This document shows positions 35,108 to 46,400 of a stretch of 64,000 nt of DNA, one piece after another. Source of the stretch: Marasmius tenuissimus (taxonomy: Eukaryota > Basidiomycota > Agaricomycetes > Agaricales > Marasmiaceae). The stretch lies in assembly GCA_029532415.1 (NCBI GenBank), contig JAQOTA010000047.1, forward strand, positions 2,604,001 through 2,668,000, written 5' to 3'. The position numbers and the translations under genes are program-made. Below the pieces are notes generated by a model. It saw only the letters and a list, made by a program, of their open reading frames with translations. It did no database searches and was not told where the DNA came from. The stretch's first letter is position 1. The number at the start of each line of letters is the position of its first letter.

Positions 35108-35147
35108 CTTACCAATAATCTGTGCAGACGCGGCTTCCAGCGATACG
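35108..35147 (-). repeat. right 31-bp TIR and 9-bp TSD of the MULE
   Basis: The TIR occupies 35,108-35,138, inverted relative to 23,807-23,837, and AGCGATACG occupies 35,139-35,147. The host TatD promoter resumes directly afterwards with TTCCACGAGCGCTC, which matches TTCCACAAGCGCTC at 53,966. Confidence 0.85.
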
Positions 35148-35237
35148 TTCCACGAGCGCTCAATGGACGTCATCGATCCCGGCGCTCGGTTCCTTTCAAG
35201 GTACATAAGCCTGACTCGGTAGCCCCGAGATTATATA

Positions 35238-36619
35238 ATGCTCCATTTTTTCCTTCGACCTGGATCAACATGAGCAGCTTCGCGATTATCGCTCCTTTGC
35301 TATCCTCCACCATCATCTCTTAGGTCCAGAACCTACGCTACACACTACCATCGTCATTTGACTCCATCACCGAAGACAAACTCTTCCTCCCCACCCACCC
35401 AATCTCATCATCATCCGTATCCATCGTCGACACACACCCATCTTGCATCCACATATGAAACTTACCGGAGTAAATTCAAGACAGCCAAATACGAAACGGT
35501 ATATGACTTTGCTCGAGGGATGTACGAAGGCAAGCAAGTGGATGCGATTGTAGATGTGTGATGGGAAGCACCGGTGCAGAGGTTGTGGAAAGAGTTTGCG
35601 GATTCTGCGTTGACGGAGGAGGATAGACGGACGAAGTGGGGTGGGTTGGAGTACTGGTTTGTTATGGGTGAGCTTTGTTGTTTTTTGTAGTTCTCTTGTT
35701 GTGTGGGGTGCTGAATATCGGTTTTAGGCGTGCATCCGTAGGTTTTGGCTGGCTGGCTGGCTCTAGACGGAATATAAATTGTCTTGACAGGCACAACGCG
35801 AAGGAATATACCGACGAGATTGAACGTGAAATGTACGCAAGCTTATCTCATCATATTCGCCGCCCTGCTCACCCCATACCACAGACTAGAAGCCATGAAC
35901 CACCCCCGATGCGTCGGCTGGGGAGAAATGGGACTCGACTACCACTACGACAACCCTCCCCGAGAAATTCAACGAGATGTCTTCGCTTGTCAACTCCGCC
36001 ACGCAGTCAGACTCGGAAAGCTATTGACTATACACGAAGCAGACGACGACACTGAGAGGATATTGAAGGAGATTGTCCCCAAGGATCACCGGGTACGTGT
36101 GTACCTATCCTCAACTCTTTCCCCTTCCTAACCGAAAATGGCGTTCCACAGATCTACATCCACTGCTTCACCGACACCCCAGAATTCGCACACCGTCTCC
36201 TCTCCCACTTTCCCAACCTCTACATCAGTATAACAGGTACTCACCACCTTCCGTCTTTCCCTCTTCATTTCCCCTGCTGACCCCGACCCTCACCAACAGG
36301 CGTGATAACATTCACCACAAACCTCAACACCGCCCAAGTCATCCGCCACATGAATCCCCAACCTTCCACCCCCTCCGACCTCCGAATCCTCCTAGAAACC
36401 GACACCCCGTACATGGTCCCAGCCAATATCTACGCCTCTCTCACTTCGTTATCGGGCAACCGGCTCCCGTTGAGTCACAGCGCAATGATTCCTTGGACGG
36501 CTGATTTCGTATCCAGGGTTTTGAAAGAGAAAGAGAGAGAAACAGATGGGGATGGGTGGGATAGTAAGAAGGTGTTGGAAGTTGGGAGGTAGAATGCGAG
36601 GAAGGTTTATGGTGCGTAA
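35238..36619 (+). pseudogene. T2: TatD-type nuclease relic, nearly full length
   Basis: This is the most complete TatD copy. The Arg-rich N-terminus follows a TATA-like ATG context. The metal site VDTHTHLAS, 'YETVYDFARGMYEG' and a first intron near 35,668-35,790 come next. Then follow 'VGWGEMGLDYHYD', 'HCFTDTPEFAHRLLSHFPNL', 'GVITFTTNLNTAQV', 'LLETDTPYMVPANIY', 'LSHSAMIPWTADFV' and 'NARKVYG', with introns between the blocks. Damage includes a TGA where T3 has TGG (near 35,559), loss of the His-containing part of the 'IHTREAD' motif, and a TAG just before 'NARKVYG'. The N-terminus could be a mitochondrial presequence. All other copies have larger deletions, so no functional TatD is in the window. 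Confidence 0.75.
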
Positions 36620-36693
36620 ATTTAAGAGGTTTACGTTGGTTTTGCGGTTGGGAGGGAAGCAGATATGATTCTGGGAAGGCAATGGTGGGGTAT

Positions 36694-36781
36694 GGCCGAC
36701 CAGCTCGGTTGGTTAGAGCGTCGTGCTAATATAGGATATGTTGGTGGCAATGCTAACGTGAAGATCTTGGGTTCGATCCCA
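36694..36781 (+). pseudogene. tRNA-Ile pseudogene truncated at its T arm
   Basis: GGCCGAC, the D arm and the CTAAT anticodon region match the other tRNA-Ile copies. The intron is changed and the 3' acceptor strand is missing. After TTCGATCCCA the sequence passes directly into the stalk exon of membrane-gene copy M6, so a rearrangement joined the two. Confidence 0.75.
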
Positions 36782-36789
36782 CGACCGCT

Positions 36790-37332
36790 CCACGGCTCCA
36801 GTAATTCTCAAGCAAAAGTCATTGGAGGCCCAGTCGGAGGCATTGGGTTCCTGATTGTACTTGTCATCATCTTCTTCTTCTTGCGTAGGCGAAGAAGTAA
36901 GCAAGGAAGAGGTAAGGAATCAATACACACAAACACGCACGTGCCATGACGCTCTTTGCCACAGATCAGCGACTACAGGAGTATAGAATAGCGGCAGTGA
37001 TTCATCCTTTTGCACCTAAGGCCCCTGTATCAGCGGATTCTTCTCATCAACAAAGAGAGCCCCCGTTCACGCTGGCCTCGAGACGAAAAGTTGTTGAAGG
37101 GCCTGGCCACCGGGCGACTGGACCTACGAAAGGTGCACAATCTATCAATCCTCAACAACCTCGCACAGAGCAAGACAGCAGCAAAAGCGGCGAGACTTCA
37201 ACTCTCGGAGACGACAGTCGGTACCGGGCTATACAGGCACAGATACGATTGTTGATGCAGAGAGTGGAGAGGATCGAGGGCGTGGAAGAGGCCCCACCGG
37301 AATATGTTTCTGCTTATGGGAGTAGTAGATAA
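36790..37332 (+). pseudogene. M6: 3' half of the membrane-protein gene, inverted relative to other copies
   Basis: Only the last two exons are present. One is the stalk and transmembrane exon ('NSQAKVIGGPVGGIGFLIV' to 'RRRRSKQGR', ending 36,911). After a 53-bp intron (36,912-36,964) comes the full cytoplasmic tail (36,965-37,332), ending EEAPPEYVSAYGSSR and TAA. Both exons are open and correctly phased. There is no signal peptide or ectodomain. The 5' junction is with the broken tRNA-Ile at about 36,781. It is on the plus strand, whereas M1-M5 are on the minus strand. Confidence 0.7.
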
Positions 37333-37439
37333 GTGCTTTGTAGCTAGCTATCATTGTTGAATCGGTTACTTTGTTTGAATGAATCCCCTGCCGTACTTGT
37401 ATAGTTTCACTTCATTGTCAAAGGAACTGGGAACACCTA

Positions 37440-38015
37440 CAGTCATCTACCGGTCAATGGGACAAAGTTTCATATATGGGACAACACGGATATCCCTACT
37501 ATTCTGCGTGTCTCAGAACATCAAAGTACTCTCAAACTATCATTCCAAAGTAATTCTGTGCTCTCTATTGTTGGTGGACGGGTGTCCCATCGTTGTCGAT
37601 GAAATGCGGGAATTTGGGACAGATTTTGGCTTGTGGGAATTTCCCATTAACGCGCCAAAATTGAGTGAGGAACCGGTTCACTCCTTGAGACAAAGGTTTC
37701 CAGGGTATTAGTACGCCAAAGAGGGCCAAGGATCTATTTTTTACTGCCATAAAAGTATGTTGCGTGAGTTTTAAGGAGTTTTAAGTTTGTGGTAGAGAAA
37801 TTCCCATCTCGGGACACAAAACATTGCTGAAAATCACACTTATCATTTTCTTGAATTTTTTCTTGTACTTGAATCCCTTCAAAACTTGCTGTATCGAATT
37901 GAGAATATAAAGATGCATTCAAAATAAATGTCTCAGGTGCGTGCGTGGCATATATGTTGCAGAAAACCTGTTTGTCCCATTGAGTGATCGTGTCCCATTG
38001 ACCGGTAAGTGACTG
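37440..38015. mobile_element. TA-flanked MITE, 576 bp, Tc1/mariner-like
   Basis: The ends read CAGTCATCTACCGGTCAATG on the left and, inverted, CAGTCACTTACCGGTCAATG on the right. TA lies on each side (37,438-37,439 and 38,016-38,017). The inverted repeats extend to about 50 bp and hold two ATGGGACA words each. No transposase is encoded. A minus-strand open frame at 38,165-37,734 crosses its right end and is probably accidental. Confidence 0.75.
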
Positions 38016-40599
38016 TAAGACCTTCTCAGCAATTCTTGCAGCAGAAAAAATGTTGCAGAGATAATAATCCCTGTTCAACTTTCGCAATCTCGCCCTCTTG
38101 ACCAAAAGCTCCTTCAAAACCCTATCAGATGACAATGTAATCTGCACACAACTAGTCCAACTCAACCTCCCTTCACACTGTTTTCTTACGTCGATTTGCT
38201 TGCCTAGCGATTACGGGCTGTGAGCTTTCCCCTTCAGTGCTGGAGGAGGGGTTGCACGATCGGATCACAATGTTGAAGCTCCGGCAACGCGACGTGAATT
38301 AGAAAGCATAGTCGACGTCCATGGGCGCTTTTTATGTGATCGGGAACAAAGCCCAAATCGATAGGAACTCGTGCGAGCTGAGGGTGTCGGTTCATCATTT
38401 TTACGAATGGATGATATTCTACTTCTACTTAACGACTCTTCGGTGTGACTTGACCCAGAATTGAATGGGTACTGAATTCTGAAGAAATAACGGAGATGAA
38501 TGTGGGGAATCGGGTGAGGATCGGGGCCTCAAAACCTGTTCAGTTTCACTGCTTACCGCGAATGAGTAGAGCACATCTGTGTGTAACCTTTGATTATTGG
38601 GTTCCTAAATGTGAGCTTTCGGGCTGCATGATGCACTTACTCAATAAGGAGTCTCTTCCACAATCCAAGCATTGTCTCAGATGATATGTACTGATGCTTG
38701 TGATGTTAGAATCAATGGTGTTTCATATAACCCCCGTACGAGTTCAATCCTGACAGGGCTTGTTCGAGGATAATTAACCCCCCCCCCACGTCTTTTCTGC
38801 CTCGTTCGGGCACTGATGCGAGTCTGATGGAACTCTGCGAGGAAGAAGGCGACTAGATTACGAGGACTATGATTCCCTTCTTCACGTCACGTCAACTTAA
38901 TCCTTTTCTATGGTCAGCCGGACTTCGTTCGTTCGCTCGTTCAACACTCATGGGGATTCATTTCAACCTAGACAGTGAGTGTGTCTAGTCCCGAAGACGA
39001 CCATGACAATAAATGGCAGTGATGTACTTTCTTCACGCCGTCCCGACTCCCAATAGTTCCTTGAGCTCAACCACTCTGTATTCTCCGTTATACCCCCACC
39101 CCCCACCCCCGAACTCAAGACCTAATTGCAATTGCGGGCTGCGAACTTTCTCCGTTAGAGTCGCGTTAGGGGTTCTATGATCATAAGTTATAGTTTGCTC
39201 TGGAACGGGTGTCGCACATTGGCAACAAAACCAGTCTGCTGGTGCCCACAAGCTATCTGACTTAGCCGTCCTCTTCAATAGCTTCGAAGATTTCCTGTAC
39301 TCGCCGTTCCAAGAATTAATGTTATCTACCTCAACGCTTGGACACTATACGGGTTGTGGCGTGAGGCTGGGATGATGATAGAGGCTGTTGTGAGTATTTA
39401 GTAGTCAATTGGACTCAAGGTTGATGGGCTTGAACTGTGAATAAGCCCATTCGGAGTTTGGGGGAACTCGTGCGGGTAGAGAGCATCGGTTCCTTGCTTC
39501 TACATGCTTCTACAAGTATCCTAAACAAACTCACGACTCTCCGGTGTAGTCCGGGATTGAATAGGACATGGAGACTAATGTGGATGTCGGGCGAGGATTG
39601 AGGGTCGAGGGTTGAGGACAAAAGCCTCAGAGCATAGTGTATGTTACCTTTACAGTAAATGACTATGGGAATTTGGAAGGCGAGGAAGACAAAGCAGATT
39701 GAAGTATGAACGGCCGGCGTTATGCGTCTCCAGCCAGTATACAACCAGTCCTACGTTCAAGAGGAGCTCGCCCGCGTCTGTCTCCATTATTTGGTGAGCG
39801 AATACAGGTGGGGATGGTGAGGCAGCATCCTGGGACAGGCAGCTATTGGCGATTTGAAGCGGATACTCGGAAGATTGAGATGGTCATGTGGTTGAAGTTC
39901 CCAGATAGTAACAGTCACACTTGTCAATCTGGGGGTTTCCAAACAGGATTATCCGTAGGCGGAAGGTGTCTCGTTTCGGCACGAGGCACGAGACGGTCTC
40001 GGTTGAGAGCAAGTTAGGAACTAGGCTCGAGGGCTGAGGTGTCCATGTGCTCGGTTGGCAGAGCTTGCAAAGTAGAGAGTCAGAACTGGGCCACCGTCGC
40101 ACAGGAATCAAATTTGTGTTCGCCTCGATCCGTTTACCATAGTCAATTGCCGGGTCCCAACTTTCGGTGGAAAATTTCCTGGCGGGGATCCTTTTGTAGT
40201 TAAGATTTCAGAATCCACGCATAAGCACATGGGGAGGGGATAAGGGTGTACTTTTCAGGATTAATAAGACCAAGTGCCATTCCGTGTCCGCTTGTTTTCT
40301 GCTACAAACTGAATATCCGCTAAACTTAGAAGGGAAGGATTCCTATTGGGCGAAGAAAAGATGATCGGCAGTCGGGAGGAAGATAATGCTGGCTCTAGCC
40401 TAGATATCCGCGATCAGGAATGTCACCAAAAAATTCTGTAAGGAGCATATGGTGGGAGGTACGAAAACAAGTGGTCCCTACTCTTGTCAGGTAGGAACTG
40501 ACATAAGGAGACTCGCAACATCTGTGTGGTGGGCCCCCGCTGTTTTGATCAACATGAGAACAACTGATCCATCCCGCCATAATAAATGGAGGGCAAGGT
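38016..40599. other. decayed repeats, no gene recognised
   Basis: The stretch 38,200-38,780 repeats parts of 14,300-15,120 and 56,690-57,560. The stretch 39,100-39,600 is similar to 58,860-59,320. A terminus related to the 5,724-6,756 element occurs at about 39,925-39,955. Nothing coding is supported. Confidence 0.4.
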
Positions 40600-41886
40600 C
40601 TTGTTGTGACCGGATAACACGGGGTACTTTGGGCGCTTGGAGGGCCAAAAGTCCACTGTGCCCGATCTGGCGCCAACGACAGGAGGGTTGGCGAAGAGAA
40701 GGAGCAAACGGAAGTACCACCAGTTGAGGAGAACTTCCGACCGACAAAACAGCAGCAAATGGCCGGAATGAATCGCAACACCGAACATGATTACGCTAAC
40801 TGAGTATACGGGCCCGACAACAGTATGGGTTCTGAGGCACCACCTGCTCACTAATCATTGTGGGTAGATACATAGAAACTACGCGATCTGGAAATTCAAA
40901 AAACGAGTTGGTATCTCATTACTTGCGATTGCAGCCCTAGGCAGTTGTGAGAACTTTCCGACCTTTTTGTCCAAGAAACACATTCCCGCCGTGCGAACAC
41001 ACAAAGTAAGTATGAGTTAACTGCTACGTTATCCATTGCAATTGTATCCACCCTGCCAAGGCGAGCTTGAGTAAATACGAAAGATCAACGGGAGAGACTA
41101 CTGTCGTTAGCCCAGAAGTCGGAAGCCTTAGCAGAATTTTTTTGTTTGTGAGCCCGAGAGGGCTTCCACGAACTCGGGTCATGTACAGTAGATAGACAGA
41201 CATATCAGAAATCATACCACATACTTACTTTGTAGTGCAGACTGACCCTCGACTAGTGGATGCTGATTCCCACGGTCGGGCTCCAAATCTAGATTTGACC
41301 TAGAAGTCGGAAATCGACCTACCCAGACGAAGAGCCGTAAGTACAGACATTATTTGGGCATTCAGGGCACAAAGTAGACCAAAATACAAGATCTTTTCAT
41401 CGAGGGGCCATGGGCCCTTGATAAGGAAATTCGACAACGGTTTGACCGACAAGTCGGCTTTTGCCGGCATGTGACACATGCTTGGGAAAGTGTGACATAA
41501 TGACACATCCCGCCATCAATCGCGTCCCTACTCAGAACCAGATCACCGACCGGGGTCATTTTGTGCTCTGCAGGTCCGCAAGAAGCAGGACTACAAGGTA
41601 AGACTGCGAGTTCTACCCTACATGTCTCGTGGGGTGAGCTATTTAACTGATTTCCGACTTCCCCGCTTTTCCGACTTCCGGGTCAATATCAGTATATTGA
41701 CGATGTTATTTTATCAGCGAACCAGTTTTGATCGAGCGCTTTTCGACGCGCATTCATTTGAGACTTGTGTCCAACCTTTTGTCGGGCGTAGAGATCAACC
41801 TATAGTATACAGTCCAGTGCTACTTAGGTCAGGATGTGAGATTTTACAGAGGTACTACTAATTGAGCAAGTGAAAGGGAGAGGCCA

Positions 41887-42405
41887 TGTTAAACATGATG
41901 AATATCATGTGATACACTGTTGACGTGTTGTTTACGCGTCACACTATTTATAGAGCTACGCCTCTAGAACACTTGCGTCCTCATGCAAGTACTACGTCTC
42001 TGTCTACGTATCTCACTACGTATCTAGTAGTTTCATCATATATGACACTATAGACAGTCGCTATCCAATAGCATAAGTAGAGCCTCCAATACATGAGGCA
42101 AACACGACTATGCTCACCAAGCATACTACCATTCATGGTAGAAGTACTTTCACAGTACTAATGTCTTTTACGCCTTTAGGGCCGAATACCTACTTCTAGT
42201 AGTAGTTTCAGTTAGTGTAATACTCATTACATGTACCAGAAACTTATGTATAAAAGACTGGACGAAAGGCCTTAAGCCTTAGGACAATCTACTCGATTAT
42301 CACCTCTTCTCAAGCATCTCAAGACTACAAGAACACTCTGTGTATTACCCATGTGAGGTTTACTTCGTTATACCCACTGTGCACTTTAACTATGCTGGCT
42401 CATCA
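41887..42405 (+). repeat. 5' LTR of the Copia element (519 bp)
   Basis: It starts TGTTAAAC and ends CATCA, and is the same as 50,541-51,059 at a constant offset of 8,654. A TATA box (TATAAAAG) at 42,249-42,256 would place the transcript start in the last 130 bp. Confidence 0.95.
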
Positions 42406-42418
42406 GGTTATGGGCCCC
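42406..42418 (+). other. primer-binding site for the initiator tRNA-Met half molecule
   Basis: GGTTATGGGCCCC directly follows the 5' LTR. It is complementary to the anticodon region (CAU) of initiator tRNA-Met rather than to its 3' end. This is the priming mode known from Drosophila copia, in which a cleaved tRNA half is used. Confidence 0.8.
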
Positions 42419-43416
42419 GCAAGCGGTGGTCAGGTCGATGTTATGATCGGAGTAGCCTAGCTCCCGTGTGTCGCCACCATCCTAGCGGACGACCTGTAAC
42501 CTACATGGGTTATGGAAGTCTCTAGCGATGTCGGGCTTGTCATCGTCTGGTGTCAAGGTCAAGGGTTGTTAGTTCCCTTTCACCTATCCACTATGTCCCT
42601 GTACTGTTGCATGTTGCACGAACGCATGTACATACTGTTTTGGCTTCATCTTCTTCGGCATAGACCTATCCGCGTATGCGGCTCTGTCTCCCTGCTGATA
42701 ACCCGGATTGGGCTTTGATCTTATATTATCACTGCCTAATGCCGATGAAAACCAATGGTTGGCGATGATCCTCACCATGAGGCATCGTTTAGGGGTCTAT
42801 GGGGTTGTGCTTATAAACCAACTCGCCATGATTCCTGACGGTCGCAAGACCGGGCATGACATGCATGCTGGGAGATTTGATCTCCTTACAACTAGGTTTT
42901 GGTACTATACAGTTTTACGGTATCACATGGCCATTTTAGTATGTACAGGGACTCCCCTTCCGGTGACCCCTCTCTTCCACGTTATTGTTAAACTCTAACT
43001 CACCTATGATTGCTTTCTGGTCACCGATATGCCTAAGGCAGAGGGTGCATGAACTCAATTCATATGGATGACTAGATTTAATAATAACTTTCTATGGGTC
43101 ATTCGGACAGTATGAGCTGATCACTCATACTTTTGCTAGTCTGGGGTTGAGACCAGATAGCATGATGGGACACCAGACACCGATACACACTGGGAACGTT
43201 GTAAGACCCTTGCAATTGGGCAGGGCTTCGTAACCAGATTAACTCCCCTGCACTACCTGCACGCGGTACACCCCATGATCTGCTTGACGCATACAGCCTG
43301 TTAAAAGTCCTAGACCTTTTGGAGCATTTCTCGGTGTGCATCGAACCCTATTTATTTATGGGTGCTTCTTAGAAGCCTTCGTCGATTGACACTCTCTTGG
43401 CTCCACCCTTCTATAT

Positions 43417-46400
43417 TTGAAGAGTATGCTCACGGGACTTTTGGCAGACCTCAATATGTCTCAAACAGGATCAAGGTCTGCTTCTCATTCCCCAAGTAGT
43501 AATCCCCCAACGACGTTTGTTCGCAATACGCCGGGATACACTTTAGGAACGGAAGTAGAAAATTCTGTAGAAGTTTATAACTACAATACGGAACCGTTGT
43601 ACTCTCAGGTTGCGGACAGCAACTTTCCTGCTGGGTCAGGAGGAATCAGTATCATTCCAGTTTTGTTAGATGATGGTTCGAACTTCGAAGATTGGTTCCG
43701 ATTACTTGAAGGTTACCTCTTTACCCAAGGCATACCTCAGGCCTTGGATGAAGAAATGCCTGAAACGTCTTCCCCTGCTACTTCAGGAGAAGCTACCGCT
43801 CTAGCCGAGTGGACTTCGAGGCGTAACAAAGTAATTGGTATTATCAAAATGCGAACTCGTCGTGCTCACGACGCGCATGTTGATAAAACTTCGGTAGTTT
43901 CAACCTTATCTAAGCTCAAATCCACGTTTGGGGTTCAATCTTCTTCAAAGATGATGAATCTATATACGGACTTGCATAACGTCCAACTCCCTGAACACCT
44001 TAATCCAGTCCCAGGAATCAGTTACATGTTGACTGTTCGGGACCAACTTAAGGATCATGGAGTAGATATTTCGGACGACTTGCTGTGCCTTATGATCACA
44101 GCCAAGCTTAATGAAAAGCGCTGGCAGCTTTTCAAGCAGCAAGTATCCCGTATGAAGAAGGAAGAACTTAAACCTACCGATTTGATTGCTGCAATTACGA
44201 ATGAATGGAATAGAAGGAATGGGATTCATTCTGGTCCTGCTGCCTACACCGCCCATAACGCCAAAATCTCTGGTGTTAATAGATTTAACTCTCCTCCCAA
44301 ATGGTCTGATCAGTCTCGTTCTGGTACTTCTGCGAATCAAAAGAAGAACAATAATAAAAATAACAATCAGAACCAGAACAATCAGAACCAAGGTGGATCT
44401 TCTCCCAAGAAAGGGAAGAAGAAAGGAGGAAAGGGCAAAGGCAAAGGCAAAGGAAAGAAGAAGGATACTCAAAAAGGGGGGCAACAATCGCACACTGCGG
44501 TATTTGAACCTTCTGAGAAACCTTCTGAATACCAGAATCGAATCAATGCAGTAAACGAGCAAATCAGCTCAGTTTTTGAACGAGAAATGGCTGGGCCAGT
44601 AAACGTTCATATGTCCTACCACTACCCCACTGGTAGCACATCTGCACCAAACCCATTCCAAAACACGTATGATTTTCAACAGGCTCGCCTAGAAGAGAGA
44701 ATCGCTGCGGACAGAGAAGGTCGTCCTGAACGACACATTTCTGTTCAAGAATGGAACAATAGACGAACTGTTCAAATAGACGAACAGGTTCAACAAGTAG
44801 AAGAAGCTATCGCTTCATCTACTACTTCCACTTCAAACATAGACAGCGATGGAGACGAGATACCATCTTTGGTGTATATCTCTGATACTCCGACAGAACC
44901 TGATAGTGACTCTTCATCTGATAATTCATCAAATGATAGTCATACATGTTCTGCATACTCTTATGGCGCGCATAGTAATGAAGAGATAATCTTCACAATG
45001 CCACGACGAGAGGCGACACCTAATCATACTTCGCCTGAGGACGAAGTTGACCAAGGTGAGAATCTCGAAGCAGCACCACCCACACAAGAAGACATATGTG
45101 TAACCATCTCCACACCTCCTGACGATTATGGACCATGGGCAAATTCTATGTTTCCGAGGAACCACGCCGATCTTGTTCATTTGTTCAGACCAGAAAACTA
45201 TTCTCAAGATGGAGATGACATCACAAAGCCACCTCTCATCAATAGAAAAGTTGAATGGCGATTCTTACAAGATTACCAAGAACAACATGATAACATGATG
45301 CGACGAGTTAACCTTAGGAATAATAGACCAAATGTAATAAATGGGATTAAACTCCCACTTCCTGTTGTCGAAAGATTCCGAGACTTCGGAGATCAGACGA
45401 CTAACGACATAGCATTAAGGGAATCCATGATCAGAATGCGTTACAAACTAATACGCAATTCACCAGACCATAAGTTTTGGATCTGGGTTCTGATCAGGAC
45501 CAAATATGATGTCGTTATGTATCCAATTAGAAGAGATGCAGTGCATAATATGACACCTCGTCAAGCTCTTCATGAATTGTGTATACAACAAAGGATATTA
45601 CATATGGAAACAGTAGAAGATACCAAGTTTACGCTTCATTACGAATACCAAACCTGGAACCTTCAACACCTATCGACGGTTATAGCTGAAATCAATAATA
45701 AAAATTGGATCAGCACCGTTGAAGACTTTGTTCAACGAGAGAAAAACCCTCGTTCAACTTCGGTGGATGAAGCCTTCCGAGTCAACAAGAAGCATGTCAC
45801 ACTTCCTATACAAGTGTTGAATCCTATCTTTTGGCATTCGTTAGTCAAGCTTGGTCTTGAAGGGAAATGGTTATTCGGAACGACAGATATAAGAGCGAGT
45901 CAATTTAGAACATCCCAATGGAGACAACCAGGGTTTAATAGGCGCTGGGTTCGCTTTATCCCTCACCTTAGTCTTCAAGATGTTCATAACTGGCACACGC
46001 ACTTATACAAATGGATGAACAACATTAGAATGTCTGTTCCCATGACTCAGGCTGATATTCCTCGAAGAGAACTCGAGGGTGGTCGCTTCAATGAACGACC
46101 TAGAACATACCCTGGAGATTTCATGGAATTAGCCGAGTCACTTAATCGTTCCAAATCTCCAGTCCCTACTACCCATGAATACATAAATCGCCCCGCAACT
46201 ACACCACCTAGAGTACGACAATGGCAGGACCAAATTGTTCACACACCTCCAAGCTCTCCCGAATCTTTTTATGGCGTACAATCCTTAGAGGAGGATTACA
46301 TTGATGTACCTTCTCGCCCAACCACTGCTCCACCAGATCAACCGGAAAGACTTAGTCCGGTAGATGAACAACCTGAGGTTGACCCCTGGGTTACATCTCC

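Larger units (their letters stand above)
23807..35138 (-). mobile_element. 11.3-kb Mutator-like (MULE) transposon with cargo genes and captured gene fragments
   Basis: The segment is flanked by a perfect 9-bp direct repeat, AGCGATACG, at 23,798-23,806 and 35,139-35,147. Its ends are inverted repeats that match at 24 of 31 positions without gaps, including 15 consecutive identical bases at the same distance from both ends. It interrupts the TatD-promoter spacer that is continuous at 5,440-5,560 and 53,890-54,010. A 9-bp duplication is typical of Mutator elements. Inside are a complete MULE transposase gene, a Cys-rich protein gene, a PHD-like finger/caspase-like gene, a diverged tandem repeat, and fragments of DEAH-helicase, cullin and DUF5923 genes. 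None of the three genes has a disrupted frame, so the element may be autonomous and fairly young. The strand given is that of the transposase. Confidence 0.85.

Noticed and set aside
37734..38165. 143-codon minus-strand frame, tempting as a gene
   Set aside because: It crosses the right inverted repeat of the 576-bp MITE, so its middle is transposon end sequence. No intron or homology supports it.
40660..40690. TGGCGCC motif (also near 7,800) as a retroelement primer-binding site
   Set aside because: No LTR end pair or coding remnant is found around either copy. The shared motif is explained by the segmental duplication.
43960..44562. 200-codon minus-strand frame inside the Copia element
   Set aside because: It is antisense to the Gag and Lys-rich coding region and is explained by codon bias of that region.
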